Source of the DNA: JAJFFW01 sp965263375
Lineage (GTDB): Bacteria; Pseudomonadota; Alphaproteobacteria; Caulobacterales; Parvularculaceae
Length of the DNA stretch: 64,000 nt
Direction of reading: 5' to 3'
Assembly: GCA_965263375.1 (NCBI GenBank)
Contig: OZ253669.1
Location: 1,550,001-1,614,000 of the forward strand
The position numbers and the translations under genes were made by a program. The notes beneath the pieces were generated by a model that was given only the letters and a program-made list of their open reading frames with translations, did no database searches and was not told the DNA's origin. The stretch's first letter is position 1, and each line of letters opens with the position of its first letter. This document shows, piece by piece, positions 42,346-52,700 of this stretch.

Positions 42346-43482
42346 ATGATCGCAGAACTTCAAACTGCACTCGGCCAAAGCGCTGAGGCTGGGCAGAGCG
42401 TGCGCCTGGGTCGCAAAGACCCGCCGTTGACGAAGGCTGACGCTGTGAAGATAAAAGTTGATCGCCATGCGCTATTAATGCGCGGGGCGCCAATAGCTAT
42501 TGGCGTGAGTGTCGTCTTAGCAATCTTAACAGCTTTTGTAGCCTGGCCCCATATTGATAAAACGGTGATTAGCGTCTGGGCTGGCCTGGTTGTCAGCTTG
42601 GCTATGGTGCGAATGGGGCTGTGGCTTCGACACGCACGGCGCAAGAGTTCTGTCCACAGTTTGTTTTTCTTCACCCGAATGCATGTGATTGGCATGGCGC
42701 TTAATGGTGCGCTATGGGGCGCCTTAGCGCCAATCTTTGCGATGTATGGAATGATGGGGAATGCTTATCTGCCGTTTGTCATCGCTGGCATGACGGCTGC
42801 TGCTTTAACATCGGCGGGCGCTTCATGGCGAGCGGTGCAAGCTTTTAACATACCCGTCTTACTATCGTTGGCTACGACTTATGCAGTGACTGCGGGCAGT
42901 GATGGCGCCGCTATAGCCGGGGTAGTCATTTTGTATGGAATGGGCGTTGCGTATTTGTCCTGGTCGCTTCAGCAAATGTTGATGCGCTTAATCAAGCTGC
43001 GTTCTCGAAACGCTGTTTTACTTAAAACCGCAATGAAACAAATGGATGCTGCCCAAGATGCGGAAAAACGTTTCCGCGCACTGGTGGAAGCGACCACAGA
43101 TGTAACGATTATTTTTTCACCGGATGGTCACGTCACTTACGCCAGCCCTTCTGTAGAAAAAGGGCTCGGCTTTGCGCCACAAACTATTATTGGCATGTCG
43201 ACGAAACAATTGGTTCACCCGCAAGATTTTCCCATTTTTAAATCTGTGGGCGCGCGATCTTTATCTAAACTCGGCGAGGTCATGCCGCTAGAGCATATTT
43301 GCTTTGTCAACAAAGACGGCGCGTATGTCGCCCTTAGTGGCCGCGTGACAAATATGCTTTATATCCCAGGCGTTGAAGGTTTTGTGTTTAATGGCGGCGT
43401 TATCCGGGAAAGCGCTGATCAGGGTGCTGTCGCCCATGATGAGGGCGAGACGCCGACAAGCAAACGTGTTCAGGCTGTGTAA
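42346..43482 (+). CDS. Membrane PAS-domain protein without an output domain
   Basis: A 378-residue protein. About five hydrophobic segments (residues ~48-70, 76-92, 108-132, 140-158, 165-210) are followed by a short coiled-coil-like linker (NAVLLKTAMKQMDAAQDAEK) and one PAS domain (RFRALVEATTDVTIIFSPDG to IYIPGVEGFVFNG). The protein then ends with no GGDEF, EAL or kinase domain. Family members usually continue into GGDEF; here it stops shortly after the PAS. It may signal through a partner or be a truncated signalling protein. A GGGAGAGAGG sequence precedes the ATG. Confidence 0.8.
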   Translation: MIAELQTALGQSAEAGQSVRLGRKDPPLTKADAVKIKVDRHALLMRGAPIAIGVSVVLAILTAFVAWPHIDKTVISVWAGLVVSLAMVRMGLWLRHARRKSSVHSLFFFTRMHVIGMALNGALWGALAPIFAMYGMMGNAYLPFVIAGMTAAALTSAGASWRAVQAFNIPVLLSLATTYAVTAGSDGAAIAGVVILYGMGVAYLSWSLQQMLMRLIKLRSRNAVLLKTAMKQMDAAQDAEKRFRALVEATTDVTIIFSPDGHVTYASPSVEKGLGFAPQTIIGMSTKQLVHPQDFPIFKSVGARSLSKLGEVMPLEHICFVNKDGAYVALSGRVTNMLYIPGVEGFVFNGGVIRESADQGAVAHDEGETPTSKRVQAV

Positions 43483-43636
43483 GGGCAGCTGAAGCTTGTT
43501 CGCCCAATAAACTTTTTTCAAGAGGTGTACGGAATATTAAGACGGCATTTTCCGGCGCCTTAACAGGTTCGTAACTTTCTGTGACGCGGAAATAAGTCGC
43601 CGCCCGTTCTCTCATCATCTCCCAGAATTTGTCCAT
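43400..43636 (-). CDS. Small hypothetical protein overlapping the PAS gene end
   Basis: A 78-codon frame starting MDKFWEMMRERAATYFRVTE with a good AGGAG site 9 bases before the ATG. The first ~50 residues look plausible as protein, but the last ~27 lie antisense to the end of the PAS gene and are unusual (HVCLSASRPHHGRQHPDQRF). I recognise no family. Its reality depends on whether translation into the overlap occurs. Confidence 0.35.
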   Translation of the reverse strand: MDKFWEMMRERAATYFRVTESYEPVKAPENAVLIFRTPLEKSLLGEQASAALTQPEHVCLSASRPHHGRQHPDQRFPG

Positions 43637-44000
43637 TTTAGACGCTCCTGATCTATTCAAAATTGCGTTTATGGGCCAAAGCCCATGCTGTTGTTATTTC
43701 GATGCGGGTGGGCATAAGCCCCCGCCACAGCTTTAAGACCAAGGGTCTTTGCTGACGGCTATACGCTAGATGGCGAATTCTCTTCGCGTTCAGCGCTTTA
43801 TTCGTTGGCGTATCAATATGATCCAGATGGGCTGAAAAAGGGCCCAAATACGCCAATTAGTTGAAATCCCCGCAAGAAATATGCCGCGGGTTCGCGACAG
43901 TGTAATCCCAAGCCAATCGAGACTTCTTTGCCCCGAAACGACTTATGCGGATATTGACCGTATTAAACTTAATCGAGACCTAACAAAGGCGCGTTTTGGG
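43637..44000. other. 364-bp region between the PAS locus and rnr
   Basis: Contains a TTG-started 67-codon frame (43653-43856, minus strand) with coding-like texture (KLWRGLMPTRIEITTAWALA) but no ribosome-binding site, perhaps a gene remnant. Nothing else can be supported. Confidence 0.4.
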
Positions 44001-46289
44001 TTATTTTTTGGGGTGTTTGGGCGATTTTTTTCTTGAAGCGCCACTTTGCTTCTTTGGTTTGCGTTTTAGCTGGGCGCCTTTCGGTGATTTGAAGTTGCGT
44101 TGCTTACTTTTTTTGCCGCTTCCAGCTTCAGGATCAGACAACATGTCAAACCTCAAGCCGCCAGTCATAGGTGTTGCTTCGGCAAGGCGCACGCGCACCG
44201 ATTGGCCGAGGCGATAGACGCCGCCCGTGGTCTCTCCCACAACTGCGTGGGCTTCTTCATCAAATCGAAACCGCTCAAAGCCCAGGGCGCGCATCGGAAT
44301 AAACCCATCCGCGCCCGTCTCATCGAGCGCCGCGAAGAGACCAAACCGCGTCACCCCGCGAATCCGGGCATTAAACTCGGCGCCCACCTGGTCGCTTAAA
44401 AAAGCCGCCATATAACGATCCGTCGCTTCGCGTTCGGCGGCCATCGCCCGCCGTTCAAGGTCCGATATAGCGCGGGCGGTATCTTCCAGCGTTTCGGCTT
44501 CTGCCTCGCTCTGCCCATCATTTCCAATATTACAAGCTTTGATAAGCGCTCTGTGGACAGCCAAATCCGCATAACGACGGATCGGAGACGTAAAATGCGC
44601 ATATCTTCCAAGGTTTAGGCCGAAATGCCCAGCATTATCAGGGCTATAAACCGCTTGTCGCTGGGCGCGTAAGATGATCTCAGAAACCATTTCTTTTTGC
44701 TCGCGCTCACCGGCGATCTTTAAAAGCTGGTTGAAATGGGAAGGACGCACCGCGTCGGTTTTAATAAGGGTATAATCAAGACTAGCCAGATAATTTCTAA
44801 CGCCCTCAAGCTTTTCTGGGTCCGGCCCTTCATGAATGCGATAAATAAGAGGTGTCTTACGGCGCTCAAGTGTTTCAGCAGCAGCGACATTGGCGAGGAT
44901 CATAAATTCTTCGATCAGGCGGTGCGCGTCAAAGCGTTCTCGGGTTGTAACTTCTTTAACAAAGCCTTTCTTGTCGAGAACAAGCCTTCGCTCCGGCAGC
45001 TCCAGGTCTAAGGGCGCGCGTTTGGCTCGTTCGATCAGTCTTGCCTTGTAAGCGGCATGCAGCGTTTTAACGGTTTCGGCGACGGCGCCAGCAGCGGCCT
45101 CAATCTTATCTTCAATAATTGCTTGCGCCTCTTCATAGGCAAGCTTGGCGGCTGAGCGCATCATGGCGCGTAAAAAACGGTGACGGGTTTTGCGGCCAGA
45201 CGCATTTAGAACCATTTCTACAGCCAGGCAGGGACGATCAACCCCTTCCTTCAAGGAGCAAAGATCATTGGACAATCTTTCGGGCAGCATGGGCGCCACC
45301 CGGTCCGGCAAATAAGTAGAATTGCCGCGCTTTAGCGCCTCGCGGTCCAATGCGCCGCCATAGGGCGTAAAAGCGCTGACGTCTGCGATGGCGACGATGA
45401 CAATAAACCCCCCTTCATTATTGGGGTCGTCATCGCACTTCGCCCAAACCGCATCGTCATGGTCCTTCGCATCCGCCGGATCGATGGTAAGGAGAGGGAG
45501 CTCACGCAAGTCTTCTCTATCGCCAAGGCTCGGGTGCTTTGCCTTTTCCGCCGCCGCCATCACCTCTTTAGGAAACTCAAAAGGGATGCCATGATTGGCG
45601 AGTGCTATAAGGGAATAGGCGTTGCGGTCATCGATATGACCTTCAATGGTGCGCACGCGCCCCTTTTTAGGGCCATAGCCACGGCTGTTTTTCGTTTCTA
45701 CCCAAACAAGGTCGCCGTCTTGGGCGCCCGCTTCATCGCCTTTATCAATATCGAATGTGTTGCGCGCCCGGCGTTCAACAGGTTCCGCGACGCCGCCGCC
45801 TCGTTTTTTACGATAAACAGCAAGAAACCGGTGCGCCCCTTTGCCAATTGCTCTTATCACCTCTGCTGAGTATCCCCTGTCGCCAGCGGGTTTCAGACGG
45901 ACAAGTAGGCGGTCGCCCACCCCAGGGATTGGTTTTCTTTTCGCAGCGTGGCCAGCCGTAAGGCGGATCATGGGGGGATCGTCATCTCCGCGCCAGTTGG
46001 AAGGCATACATAACAGGTCCCCATCTTCATCGACAGACATAACGTCAACCGGGGCGACGGGCGGAAGCTCATCAGGTTTGGAAAAGCGAGCGCGTCCTTC
46101 GCGTTCCAAAACGCCTTCAGCTTCCATTGTTTTTAAAATTCCGCGCAGCTCAGTGCGCGCCTCGCCTTTAACGCCAAATGCTCGCGCAATATCTCGGCGG
46201 GTGGCGGCTGTGGGATTATCCGTCACATAGTCAAGAATTGCTTGTCTGGTCGGCAAGCCGTTCTTTTGAGGCGTGCGTTTGCTCGGCAA
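44001..46289 (-). CDS. rnr: Ribonuclease R
   Basis: A 762-residue RNB-family 3'-5' exoribonuclease that degrades structured RNA and assists trans-translation quality control. Domains in order: N-terminal winged helix (~15-70), cold-shock domains, RNB catalytic domain starting LLTIDPADAKDHDDAV with its metal-binding Asp residues, then S1 domain (VGAEFNARIRGVTRFGLFAA), and a lysine-rich tail (KKSKQRNFKSPKGAQLKRKP). The length is typical. No downstream DUF983 or rpmG was found. Confidence 0.97.
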   Translation of the reverse strand: MPSKRTPQKNGLPTRQAILDYVTDNPTAATRRDIARAFGVKGEARTELRGILKTMEAEGVLEREGRARFSKPDELPPVAPVDVMSVDEDGDLLCMPSNWRGDDDPPMIRLTAGHAAKRKPIPGVGDRLLVRLKPAGDRGYSAEVIRAIGKGAHRFLAVYRKKRGGGVAEPVERRARNTFDIDKGDEAGAQDGDLVWVETKNSRGYGPKKGRVRTIEGHIDDRNAYSLIALANHGIPFEFPKEVMAAAEKAKHPSLGDREDLRELPLLTIDPADAKDHDDAVWAKCDDDPNNEGGFIVIVAIADVSAFTPYGGALDREALKRGNSTYLPDRVAPMLPERLSNDLCSLKEGVDRPCLAVEMVLNASGRKTRHRFLRAMMRSAAKLAYEEAQAIIEDKIEAAAGAVAETVKTLHAAYKARLIERAKRAPLDLELPERRLVLDKKGFVKEVTTRERFDAHRLIEEFMILANVAAAETLERRKTPLIYRIHEGPDPEKLEGVRNYLASLDYTLIKTDAVRPSHFNQLLKIAGEREQKEMVSEIILRAQRQAVYSPDNAGHFGLNLGRYAHFTSPIRRYADLAVHRALIKACNIGNDGQSEAEAETLEDTARAISDLERRAMAAEREATDRYMAAFLSDQVGAEFNARIRGVTRFGLFAALDETGADGFIPMRALGFERFRFDEEAHAVVGETTGGVYRLGQSVRVRLAEATPMTGGLRFDMLSDPEAGSGKKSKQRNFKSPKGAQLKRKPKKQSGASRKKSPKHPKK

Positions 46290-46390
46290 GGGAGGCGCTC
46301 TTGTTGATGCAGGTTTTGCGGCCTGTACTTATATAGAATAGCTCGGAATAAACCACCTTGGCCCGTTCGGTCTTGTATCACAAGGGGCGG

Positions 46391-47737
46391 TTAAGCTGGC
46401 GAAGGGCTCAGGCGATTGATCGCCGGTCCTGCAAAGCGAGGCGCAGCTTTTTGTACTGGCGCTGTGAGACGGTGTAGGGCGGAGATTATAGCGATCACAA
46501 GCCAGTAGCCATCCCACATCTCCATAGAGACTGAGGCGCCGCCAACACAGAAAACTACAAGAGAAATCTGGCAATAATAGGCGAGCCGTCCCGTCCAGGG
46601 GGGCGCAGTCGGCAGGGCGGATTTTTTGCTTAACCGGCGATTGTTACGCCTGGTGGCCCTGTGTTCGATACCGCGGCTTGTAAAAAACGCAGCAGCAAGA
46701 AGGCTTAAAAAGATCGACAACCCCATATAACCAGCCCCGCCAAGGATCTCAAAATAGATGCTATGGGCGGCTTTTGCGCTTTTTGCCCGTTTTGCGTCGA
46801 CCGATTTTGCGATCTCTTCTTGGTAGGAGTTGCGCAGCCCAGCGCCAGTCACGGGGTTTTCAGCAGCCAGTTTTAAGTTGATCACCCAGGCGTCAACGCG
46901 GCCCATAAAGCTTTCATCTTGGGTTGCTTGTCCGATGGTTGACATACGCTCAGACCATTTGGCGGGCATAAACGCGATCGCAGGAATGGTAAGCAGGGTG
47001 AGCGCCGCCAAGATCGAAATTTTGTGTTTTGAGCGGAGCCAGTAATAGCCGCAAAAAACGAGCAATGACAAAAATGCACCGCGTGAGTGGGTGCCGATGA
47101 TTGAGATTATCGTTGTGACAAACAACACCGCTAAACCAAAGCGGATAAGGGGGCGGGCGGCTTCCCCGCGCAGGTAGGCAATTAATGGCAATAGGCTCGC
47201 AAGGGCAATGCCCATATGATTGTTGTCTTCTAGGATCGTATTTGGAACCCCTTGCACGCGATACTCGCCAAGGGTCACAAAAGTGAAGAGCGCGCCTTTG
47301 GCCGCAAAAAAGCCAAGCGAGACAACAATCATCCATAGTAAAGCGTGAATCTTTAACTTGTCATTCGCGGTGCGCGCTACAATTAAGACAAAGAGCATCG
47401 TCTTAATAAAACGGTCGAAATATTTTGCTGAATTATCCGCATCAAGAGAAAACATCTGGGAGACAAATAACCAGACGCAAAAGATAAGCATCAAGACATT
47501 TATGGGGTCAAGACCGCCGGTTTTAAAATCGCCTTTTTTTAGCCCCCCATTCATAGCGATAGCGCCAAGGGTGGCGGCAGCGATAATTAAATTGAGTGGC
47601 AGCCCATAGGCGCCATATGCCATTTGATGCGGCGTCATCAATGTGAACCAGGCCCAAGCGAGAACACCAGCGAACGGAAAACGCATGGCGATCACAAGGC
47701 TTGAAAAAATAATCAGCAATAAAAGCGCATCACGCAT
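46391..47737 (-). CDS. Putative O-glycosylation ligase, exosortase A-associated type
   Basis: A 448-residue protein with ~10 membrane segments. Its start MRDALLLLIIFSSLVIAMRF and WAWFTLMTPHQMAYGAYGLP, and the central THSRGAFLSLLVF and a later periplasmic loop (MGRVDAWVINLKLAAENPVT-GAG), fit the Wzy/O-antigen-ligase family and specifically the exosortase-A-associated ligases. Such enzymes transfer polysaccharide to a carrier in the periplasm. No exosortase gene is visible in the window. A FemAB/BioF2-like acyltransferase is upstream on the same strand. Confidence 0.88.
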   Translation of the reverse strand: MRDALLLLIIFSSLVIAMRFPFAGVLAWAWFTLMTPHQMAYGAYGLPLNLIIAAATLGAIAMNGGLKKGDFKTGGLDPINVLMLIFCVWLFVSQMFSLDADNSAKYFDRFIKTMLFVLIVARTANDKLKIHALLWMIVVSLGFFAAKGALFTFVTLGEYRVQGVPNTILEDNNHMGIALASLLPLIAYLRGEAARPLIRFGLAVLFVTTIISIIGTHSRGAFLSLLVFCGYYWLRSKHKISILAALTLLTIPAIAFMPAKWSERMSTIGQATQDESFMGRVDAWVINLKLAAENPVTGAGLRNSYQEEIAKSVDAKRAKSAKAAHSIYFEILGGAGYMGLSIFLSLLAAAFFTSRGIEHRATRRNNRRLSKKSALPTAPPWTGRLAYYCQISLVVFCVGGASVSMEMWDGYWLVIAIISALHRLTAPVQKAAPRFAGPAINRLSPSPA

Positions 47738-47830
47738 GGGCTATCCTCAATTGTGGGGCCTTGTGTCTCAAAAAGACACAGCCCTAGCAGCCAACGCCGC
47801 TATTGAGGGATAATTCTTCAAAAATCGCGC

Positions 47831-49090
47831 CTATTTGGTGTGTTTTAAAATAGTGTGTTTTAACCGCCGGGCGGCATTTTCAACCCTGAATGCAAAGGTT
47901 GGGCGTTGGATGGAAAATGATGTTAAATCGGGGCCATAGTCCCCAAGGTTGTATTTATAACGGTCCGCGCCGGCCATAAAGTCATACGCCTTCTTACCTT
48001 TTCTAGCGTGGTCAGCGATTGTAAGGGCATGGGCGACGAGGCCCGGTTTAAAGCGATTGTCCGCCCCGGGGATAAACCCGCCCATGTAATAAAGGACCTG
48101 TTCCCCATCGATGAAATTATAAAGCCACGCAAAGGGGGCTTCGCCCACTGAAATGCGAACAAGCTCAACAGACCCTTTATCAAGACATCTAGTGATTAAC
48201 TCTTGATGGAACTCGTAAAGATGTTTGTTAGAGATTATGCCGCCCGCGCCGCGTTGGCTCCACTTTGCTTCGTGGGCGCTTGCCATTTCTTCAAAGAAAG
48301 TTAAAGCTTCATCAACATTCTGCGCACGCGTAAGGGTCAGGGGACCTTGCTCTTCATAAAGACGGATGGACCGTCTAATCTGGCTGCGGGTGTTTTTTCC
48401 AAGGGTTTGTAAATAAAGCTCGAGAGTTGAATTTTGTCCGTTTTGAAGCGGCGTTAAATCAGTAAATGCTGAGGTATGTTCAGCTTGGTGATGAAAGAAA
48501 AACCCTTCTTTGCTGGCGACTTTATGGGCTGCGTTTCGCGCCGACGCTGTTGCGTTGGCGATATAGACTTCATCAAATGGGTGGGATTTATCAATAAGCG
48601 CGGTCACACAGGCTTCCCAGGCTGCGTCTTCTAGGCCAGGCAGCGTAAGAAGCGTATTATATTCTATATCCACCGTCGCGGCCGCTGTTTTACCTGTTTC
48701 GTGAAGACGCATTTGGCGCACACGTATAAATTTATGACGGATCTCAGTAACTGCGCAAAAAAGACCAAGGCCAACAAGGTCATAATGGGGATTGTATATG
48801 CGTAATACATAAAGTTGGGCTGGGTCTGCGGCTTCTATCGCCGTTCTGGTCCAATCCCATGACAGGAAAAAGCGTCTATTTGTTTTCTGCCACAGATTTT
48901 CCCATTGCGCCTCAAGTTCTGTGAGATCGCTAAGCGGCCTTAATTGCGCGCCTAATAGCTCCGTTTTGCTGGGTGCAGCAGCCGATAAGGCTTTTTTTAG
49001 GCTGTTTAACTGAGCCGTCGCCCCAACACCCGCTGATAACTTTCTTTCTGCACGCATGCTTTGCAAATCCTTAACGCCGCCTAAACTCAA
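47831..49090 (-). CDS. FemAB/BioF2-like GNAT acyltransferase
   Basis: A 419-residue cytosolic protein with the Acetyltransf_6 (BioF2/CelD/BcsL-like) pattern: FFLSWDWTRTAIEAADPAQL at the N-terminal GNAT half, LGKNTRSQIRRSIRLYEEQG and the C-terminal half with EVAFAWL-like APFAWLYNFIDGEQVLYYMG, followed by KKAYDFMAGADRYKYNLGD. Relatives work in exopolysaccharide or cell-wall modification and often accompany exosortase or cellulose clusters. It precedes the O-glycosylation ligase (93 bp), so a shared polysaccharide role is likely. The first ~40 residues are variable; a downstream start is possible. Confidence 0.85.
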   Translation of the reverse strand: MSLGGVKDLQSMRAERKLSAGVGATAQLNSLKKALSAAAPSKTELLGAQLRPLSDLTELEAQWENLWQKTNRRFFLSWDWTRTAIEAADPAQLYVLRIYNPHYDLVGLGLFCAVTEIRHKFIRVRQMRLHETGKTAAATVDIEYNTLLTLPGLEDAAWEACVTALIDKSHPFDEVYIANATASARNAAHKVASKEGFFFHHQAEHTSAFTDLTPLQNGQNSTLELYLQTLGKNTRSQIRRSIRLYEEQGPLTLTRAQNVDEALTFFEEMASAHEAKWSQRGAGGIISNKHLYEFHQELITRCLDKGSVELVRISVGEAPFAWLYNFIDGEQVLYYMGGFIPGADNRFKPGLVAHALTIADHARKGKKAYDFMAGADRYKYNLGDYGPDLTSFSIQRPTFAFRVENAARRLKHTILKHTK

Positions 49091-49460
49091 GGCGCACTTA
49101 CCATGCAGGAAATGGGCAAGGATCGCGTTAACGGGAACGAATATCGTTTGAAACTCGTTTTACCCCAGTGTCCAAGATGTTTTGGCACATCAATGTCCGC
49201 AACTTTTTATGCCGGTTCACAAGGCTTACACGGGCCGCAAAGGTCAATAGGATTGGCGGTGGTCTTGATTTTCATCAGCTTAATCGATTGATCGTATCCC
49301 AGGAAGTAGCGCTGACCGTCTAGCCCAGAGCAAAGATTCCGTAGACGACGAAGGCAGTCAATGAGATTCAAAAGATTGGCAAAGTCGCTTGTAAGCCATT
49401 GATTTGTATGGGGTGCAATCCATATGCAGTAAGGTTTAAGTTGTTGATTTTATTGCTGTT
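49091..49460. other. 370-bp region upstream of tRNA-Arg
   Basis: Contains a 62-codon plus-strand frame with CPRC but no ribosome-binding site or domain; I do not count it as a gene. Nothing else is supported. Confidence 0.4.
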
Positions 49461-49537
49461 TGGCGACCCTGCCAGGATTCCAACCTGGGACCTACCGCTT
49501 AGGAGGCGGTTGCTCTATGCAGCTGAGCTACAGGGCC
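49461..49537 (-). tRNA. tRNA-Arg (anticodon CCT)
   Basis: A 77-base cloverleaf: acceptor GGCCCTG with CAGGGTC (one G-U pair), discriminator G, encoded CCA at 49461-49463, anticodon stem ACCGC/GCGGT enclosing CTCCTAA (anticodon CCT, reads AGG), T arm with GGTTGGAATCC. No element is integrated here. Confidence 0.97.
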
Positions 49538-49720
49538 GGGGCTTAAGCCCATAGCATTCTTCTAGGGCAAAACCCATCCCTTTCAGGTCTAACGGTTGTG
49601 GGTCTTTAATTTTTCTGAAAATCGTTTTCCTTCCGTGCGATTGTCGCCATAATTAACCTTAAAGGTGAGCCTCATCGCTAATAACGGGGCGCCCTTCAAG
49701 CCTGGACGGGAGGCGGAGCC

Positions 49721-52700
49721 ATGGGACAGAAAAATTCGGTTTTTATTACAGGTGTTGTTCTAGCAGCATTCGCGTTTGGGTTGCTAATTGGGCGAATTAC
49801 GCCCGGCGGCCGTGATGCCGGAAAGGGGTTTACGAGCGAAGATCAAGTGCTTATCGCCCCTCAAGCCCGCGACGACCGGCGCGCGGCGGTGCAGGGGGAG
49901 GTTGTTCGGCGTCCATTCCAAACATTGCGTGCTATCGATGCTGAACGTCCGGCGCCCACAGCGGCGCAAGGTTTTCAGTTTTCACGATTAGTGCTCGAAA
50001 CAAATGGGGAGAGCCCACGCGCATGTCTGCAATTTACGGGCAAACTCGATGAAAGTGGTCAGAACCGCTATAATGATTACATCCGTCTAACACCGAGCCT
50101 GAAGCCTGTGGTTGAAGTGGCTGGTTCTAGTCTTTGTCTTTCAGGATTGTCCTTCGACAAAGATTACACCGTTGAACTGCGCCCTGGTTTACCTGGCGCG
50201 GAGGGTGAAGTCTTAGAACGGGCAGAGCGCGTGGCGGTCGCATTTGGCGACAAGCCTGCTTTTGTCGGATTTGCTGGCAATGGGGTGATCCTGCCGCGGC
50301 TTGAGGCTGATGGGTTGGGGATTGAAACCGTTAATGTCGACAAATTAAAAATCCGTGTACTGCGCGTTTCAGATCGATCTCTAGCGAGAAAAAAAATCGT
50401 AAAGGGCGAGGCGATTACAGAAGACGATTACTTCTATGTATATGGTCAAGAAGATGGAAGAGATGTCGGCGCGCCAGTCTTTGAAGGCGAGCTTGAAGTC
50501 AATAACACGCCTAATGAGCGGGCGACGACGGTCTTTTCACTTGGAGCGGCGCTAGATGATTTAAAACCTGGCGCTTATTTTGTGCGAGTGGAAGACATTT
50601 CAACGGGCGTTGATGAGAACCGTCCGGCCCAAGCCTGGCGATGGGTCATGTTCACTGATATGGCGCTCACGACCTATTCCAGCGATGAGGGGATCGATGT
50701 TTTTGCCCGCTCCATTGACAATGGACGCCCGCTCGCAGGGGTGGAGCTTAATCTTATCGCGGTCAACAATGATATTTTGGGAACAGCAACAACAAACACC
50801 GAAGGGCGCGCTCGGTTTGATGGACCAACTGTAAACGGTGACTATCCGCTAAACCCGCGAATGATTATGGCCTATGGCGCGCAGGAAGATTTTGCCGCGC
50901 TAGATCTTGAACGTGCGCCGTTGGACCTAAGCGATCGTAATATTGGCGGGCGCGCTGTTCCTTCAAAGCTTGACGCGTATTTATATCTTGATCGCGGCAT
51001 CTATCGACCCGGCGAAGCCGTTCACCTAACCGGCCTGATCCGCAGCGCTGATGGTCTTGCTGCTGAAGACCGTCCGCTAACGCTCACGATACAACGTCCT
51101 AATGGCGCCCAGGCGAAGGAAGTTCGGATCGATAATTTAGCCGTTGGCGGATTTTCTTATACCTATAACACACCAGCTGGCGCACCGCGTGGGCAATGGC
51201 GTGTTGAAGCTAAGGCGGACGGTGTTGGCGTCGTAGGAACGACCACCTTCGCGGTTGAAGATTTTGTCCCCCAACGCCTGGCCGTGTCCCTTCAGCTAGA
51301 CGACAAAACACCGATAAGGATTGGCGCGCCGCGAGAGGTCGTGGTCGACAGTCGCTTTCTTTATGGCGCCCCCGGCGGTGATCTTGATGTGGAGGCGGAG
51401 GCGCGCCTGCGCCTTGATCCAAACCCATTTCCGGCATTTAAAGACTATCGATTTGGTCCGGTGAAGGGCGGCTTTAACGAACGTCTAGTGCGCCTTCCAG
51501 GCGGCAAGACAGACGCTGAGGGTAAACTGACTTTTCCCTTAGCGTTTGATGACGCACCGAAAAAAGTTGGCGCGCCCTTACGCGCTGATCTTGTTGTTGG
51601 CGTTGCAGAACCGGGCGGGCGCGTTGTCAAAGATAGCGCACGGATTCCCGTGCGGCCTGAAGAGGCGTATGTCGGTCTGAAACTGGCGAACGATGGCGGC
51701 GGGTTTGGTCAAGGCGAGGCGGCTGAGATTGAGGCTGTCTTAATTGACTGGCAAGGTAAGCCCTTAGAGCAAGCCGAGTTAGATTGGCGTCTTGTTGAAG
51801 AAGACTATTGGTTTGATTGGTACCGGCAGAATGGGGAATGGCGCTGGCGTCGTTCCTACCGCGATGTTCTAATTGCCGAAAGCCGCGCTGAGACGGGCGC
51901 GAGCGGTGCGCCGGCGCGGATCGCCAATACGCTCGATCCTGGATCTTACCGCCTGTCTGTCACAGACCCGAAAACCGGCGCCCAGTCAGACATTCGCTTC
52001 TATGTTGGTTGGCGCTCTTATGCTTCGGGCGCGCAAAGCCCGGATCAAGCGGCTTTTACGATCCCTGAAACGCCCGTTAAGCCGGGATCGCGCGCTCGTT
52101 TGTTTTTAAATCCGCCTTATGATGGGGAAGCGATTATCACGATCGCTACGGACAAAGTGCATTTGGTGCAGCGTTTAAAAGTCGAAAAGTCTGGGCGCGA
52201 AATTATTATCGATACTGATCCTTCTTGGGGTGCAGGGTTCTATGTGTTGGCTAGTATTGTGACGGAGCGTGATCCTGGGGACCAGCCTGTCCCGCGGCGC
52301 GCTATGGCTGTCGCTCATGTGCCATTTGATATGAGTGAACGCACGCTAGACCTAGCCTTTGATAAGCCGGAAATGCTCCGCCCACGCCAAAAAATAGACT
52401 TGCCAGTGAAAATTGACGGCGTCCGCCGTGGGGCGCCAGTGATGATGACTGTCGCGGCCGTGGATGAAGGAATATTACGGCTGACGAAATTCGCATCCCC
52501 TGATCCAATAGGCCATTTTTATGGCAAACGTCGCCTTGGGGTTGAGGTGCATGATGATTACGGCCGCATTCTAAACGCCAATCTTGGGGCGCCCGCAAGG
52601 TTTGGCGGCGATCAAATTGGCGGCGAGGGGTTAACCGTTGTGCCAACGAAGTCAATTGCGCTTTATTCCGGGCTCGTTACAGTCGGGGATGATGGCAAGG

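Noticed and set aside
49103..49291. 62-codon plus-strand frame with a CPRC motif
   Set aside because: No ribosome-binding site, no matching second metal pair, and no recognisable domain.
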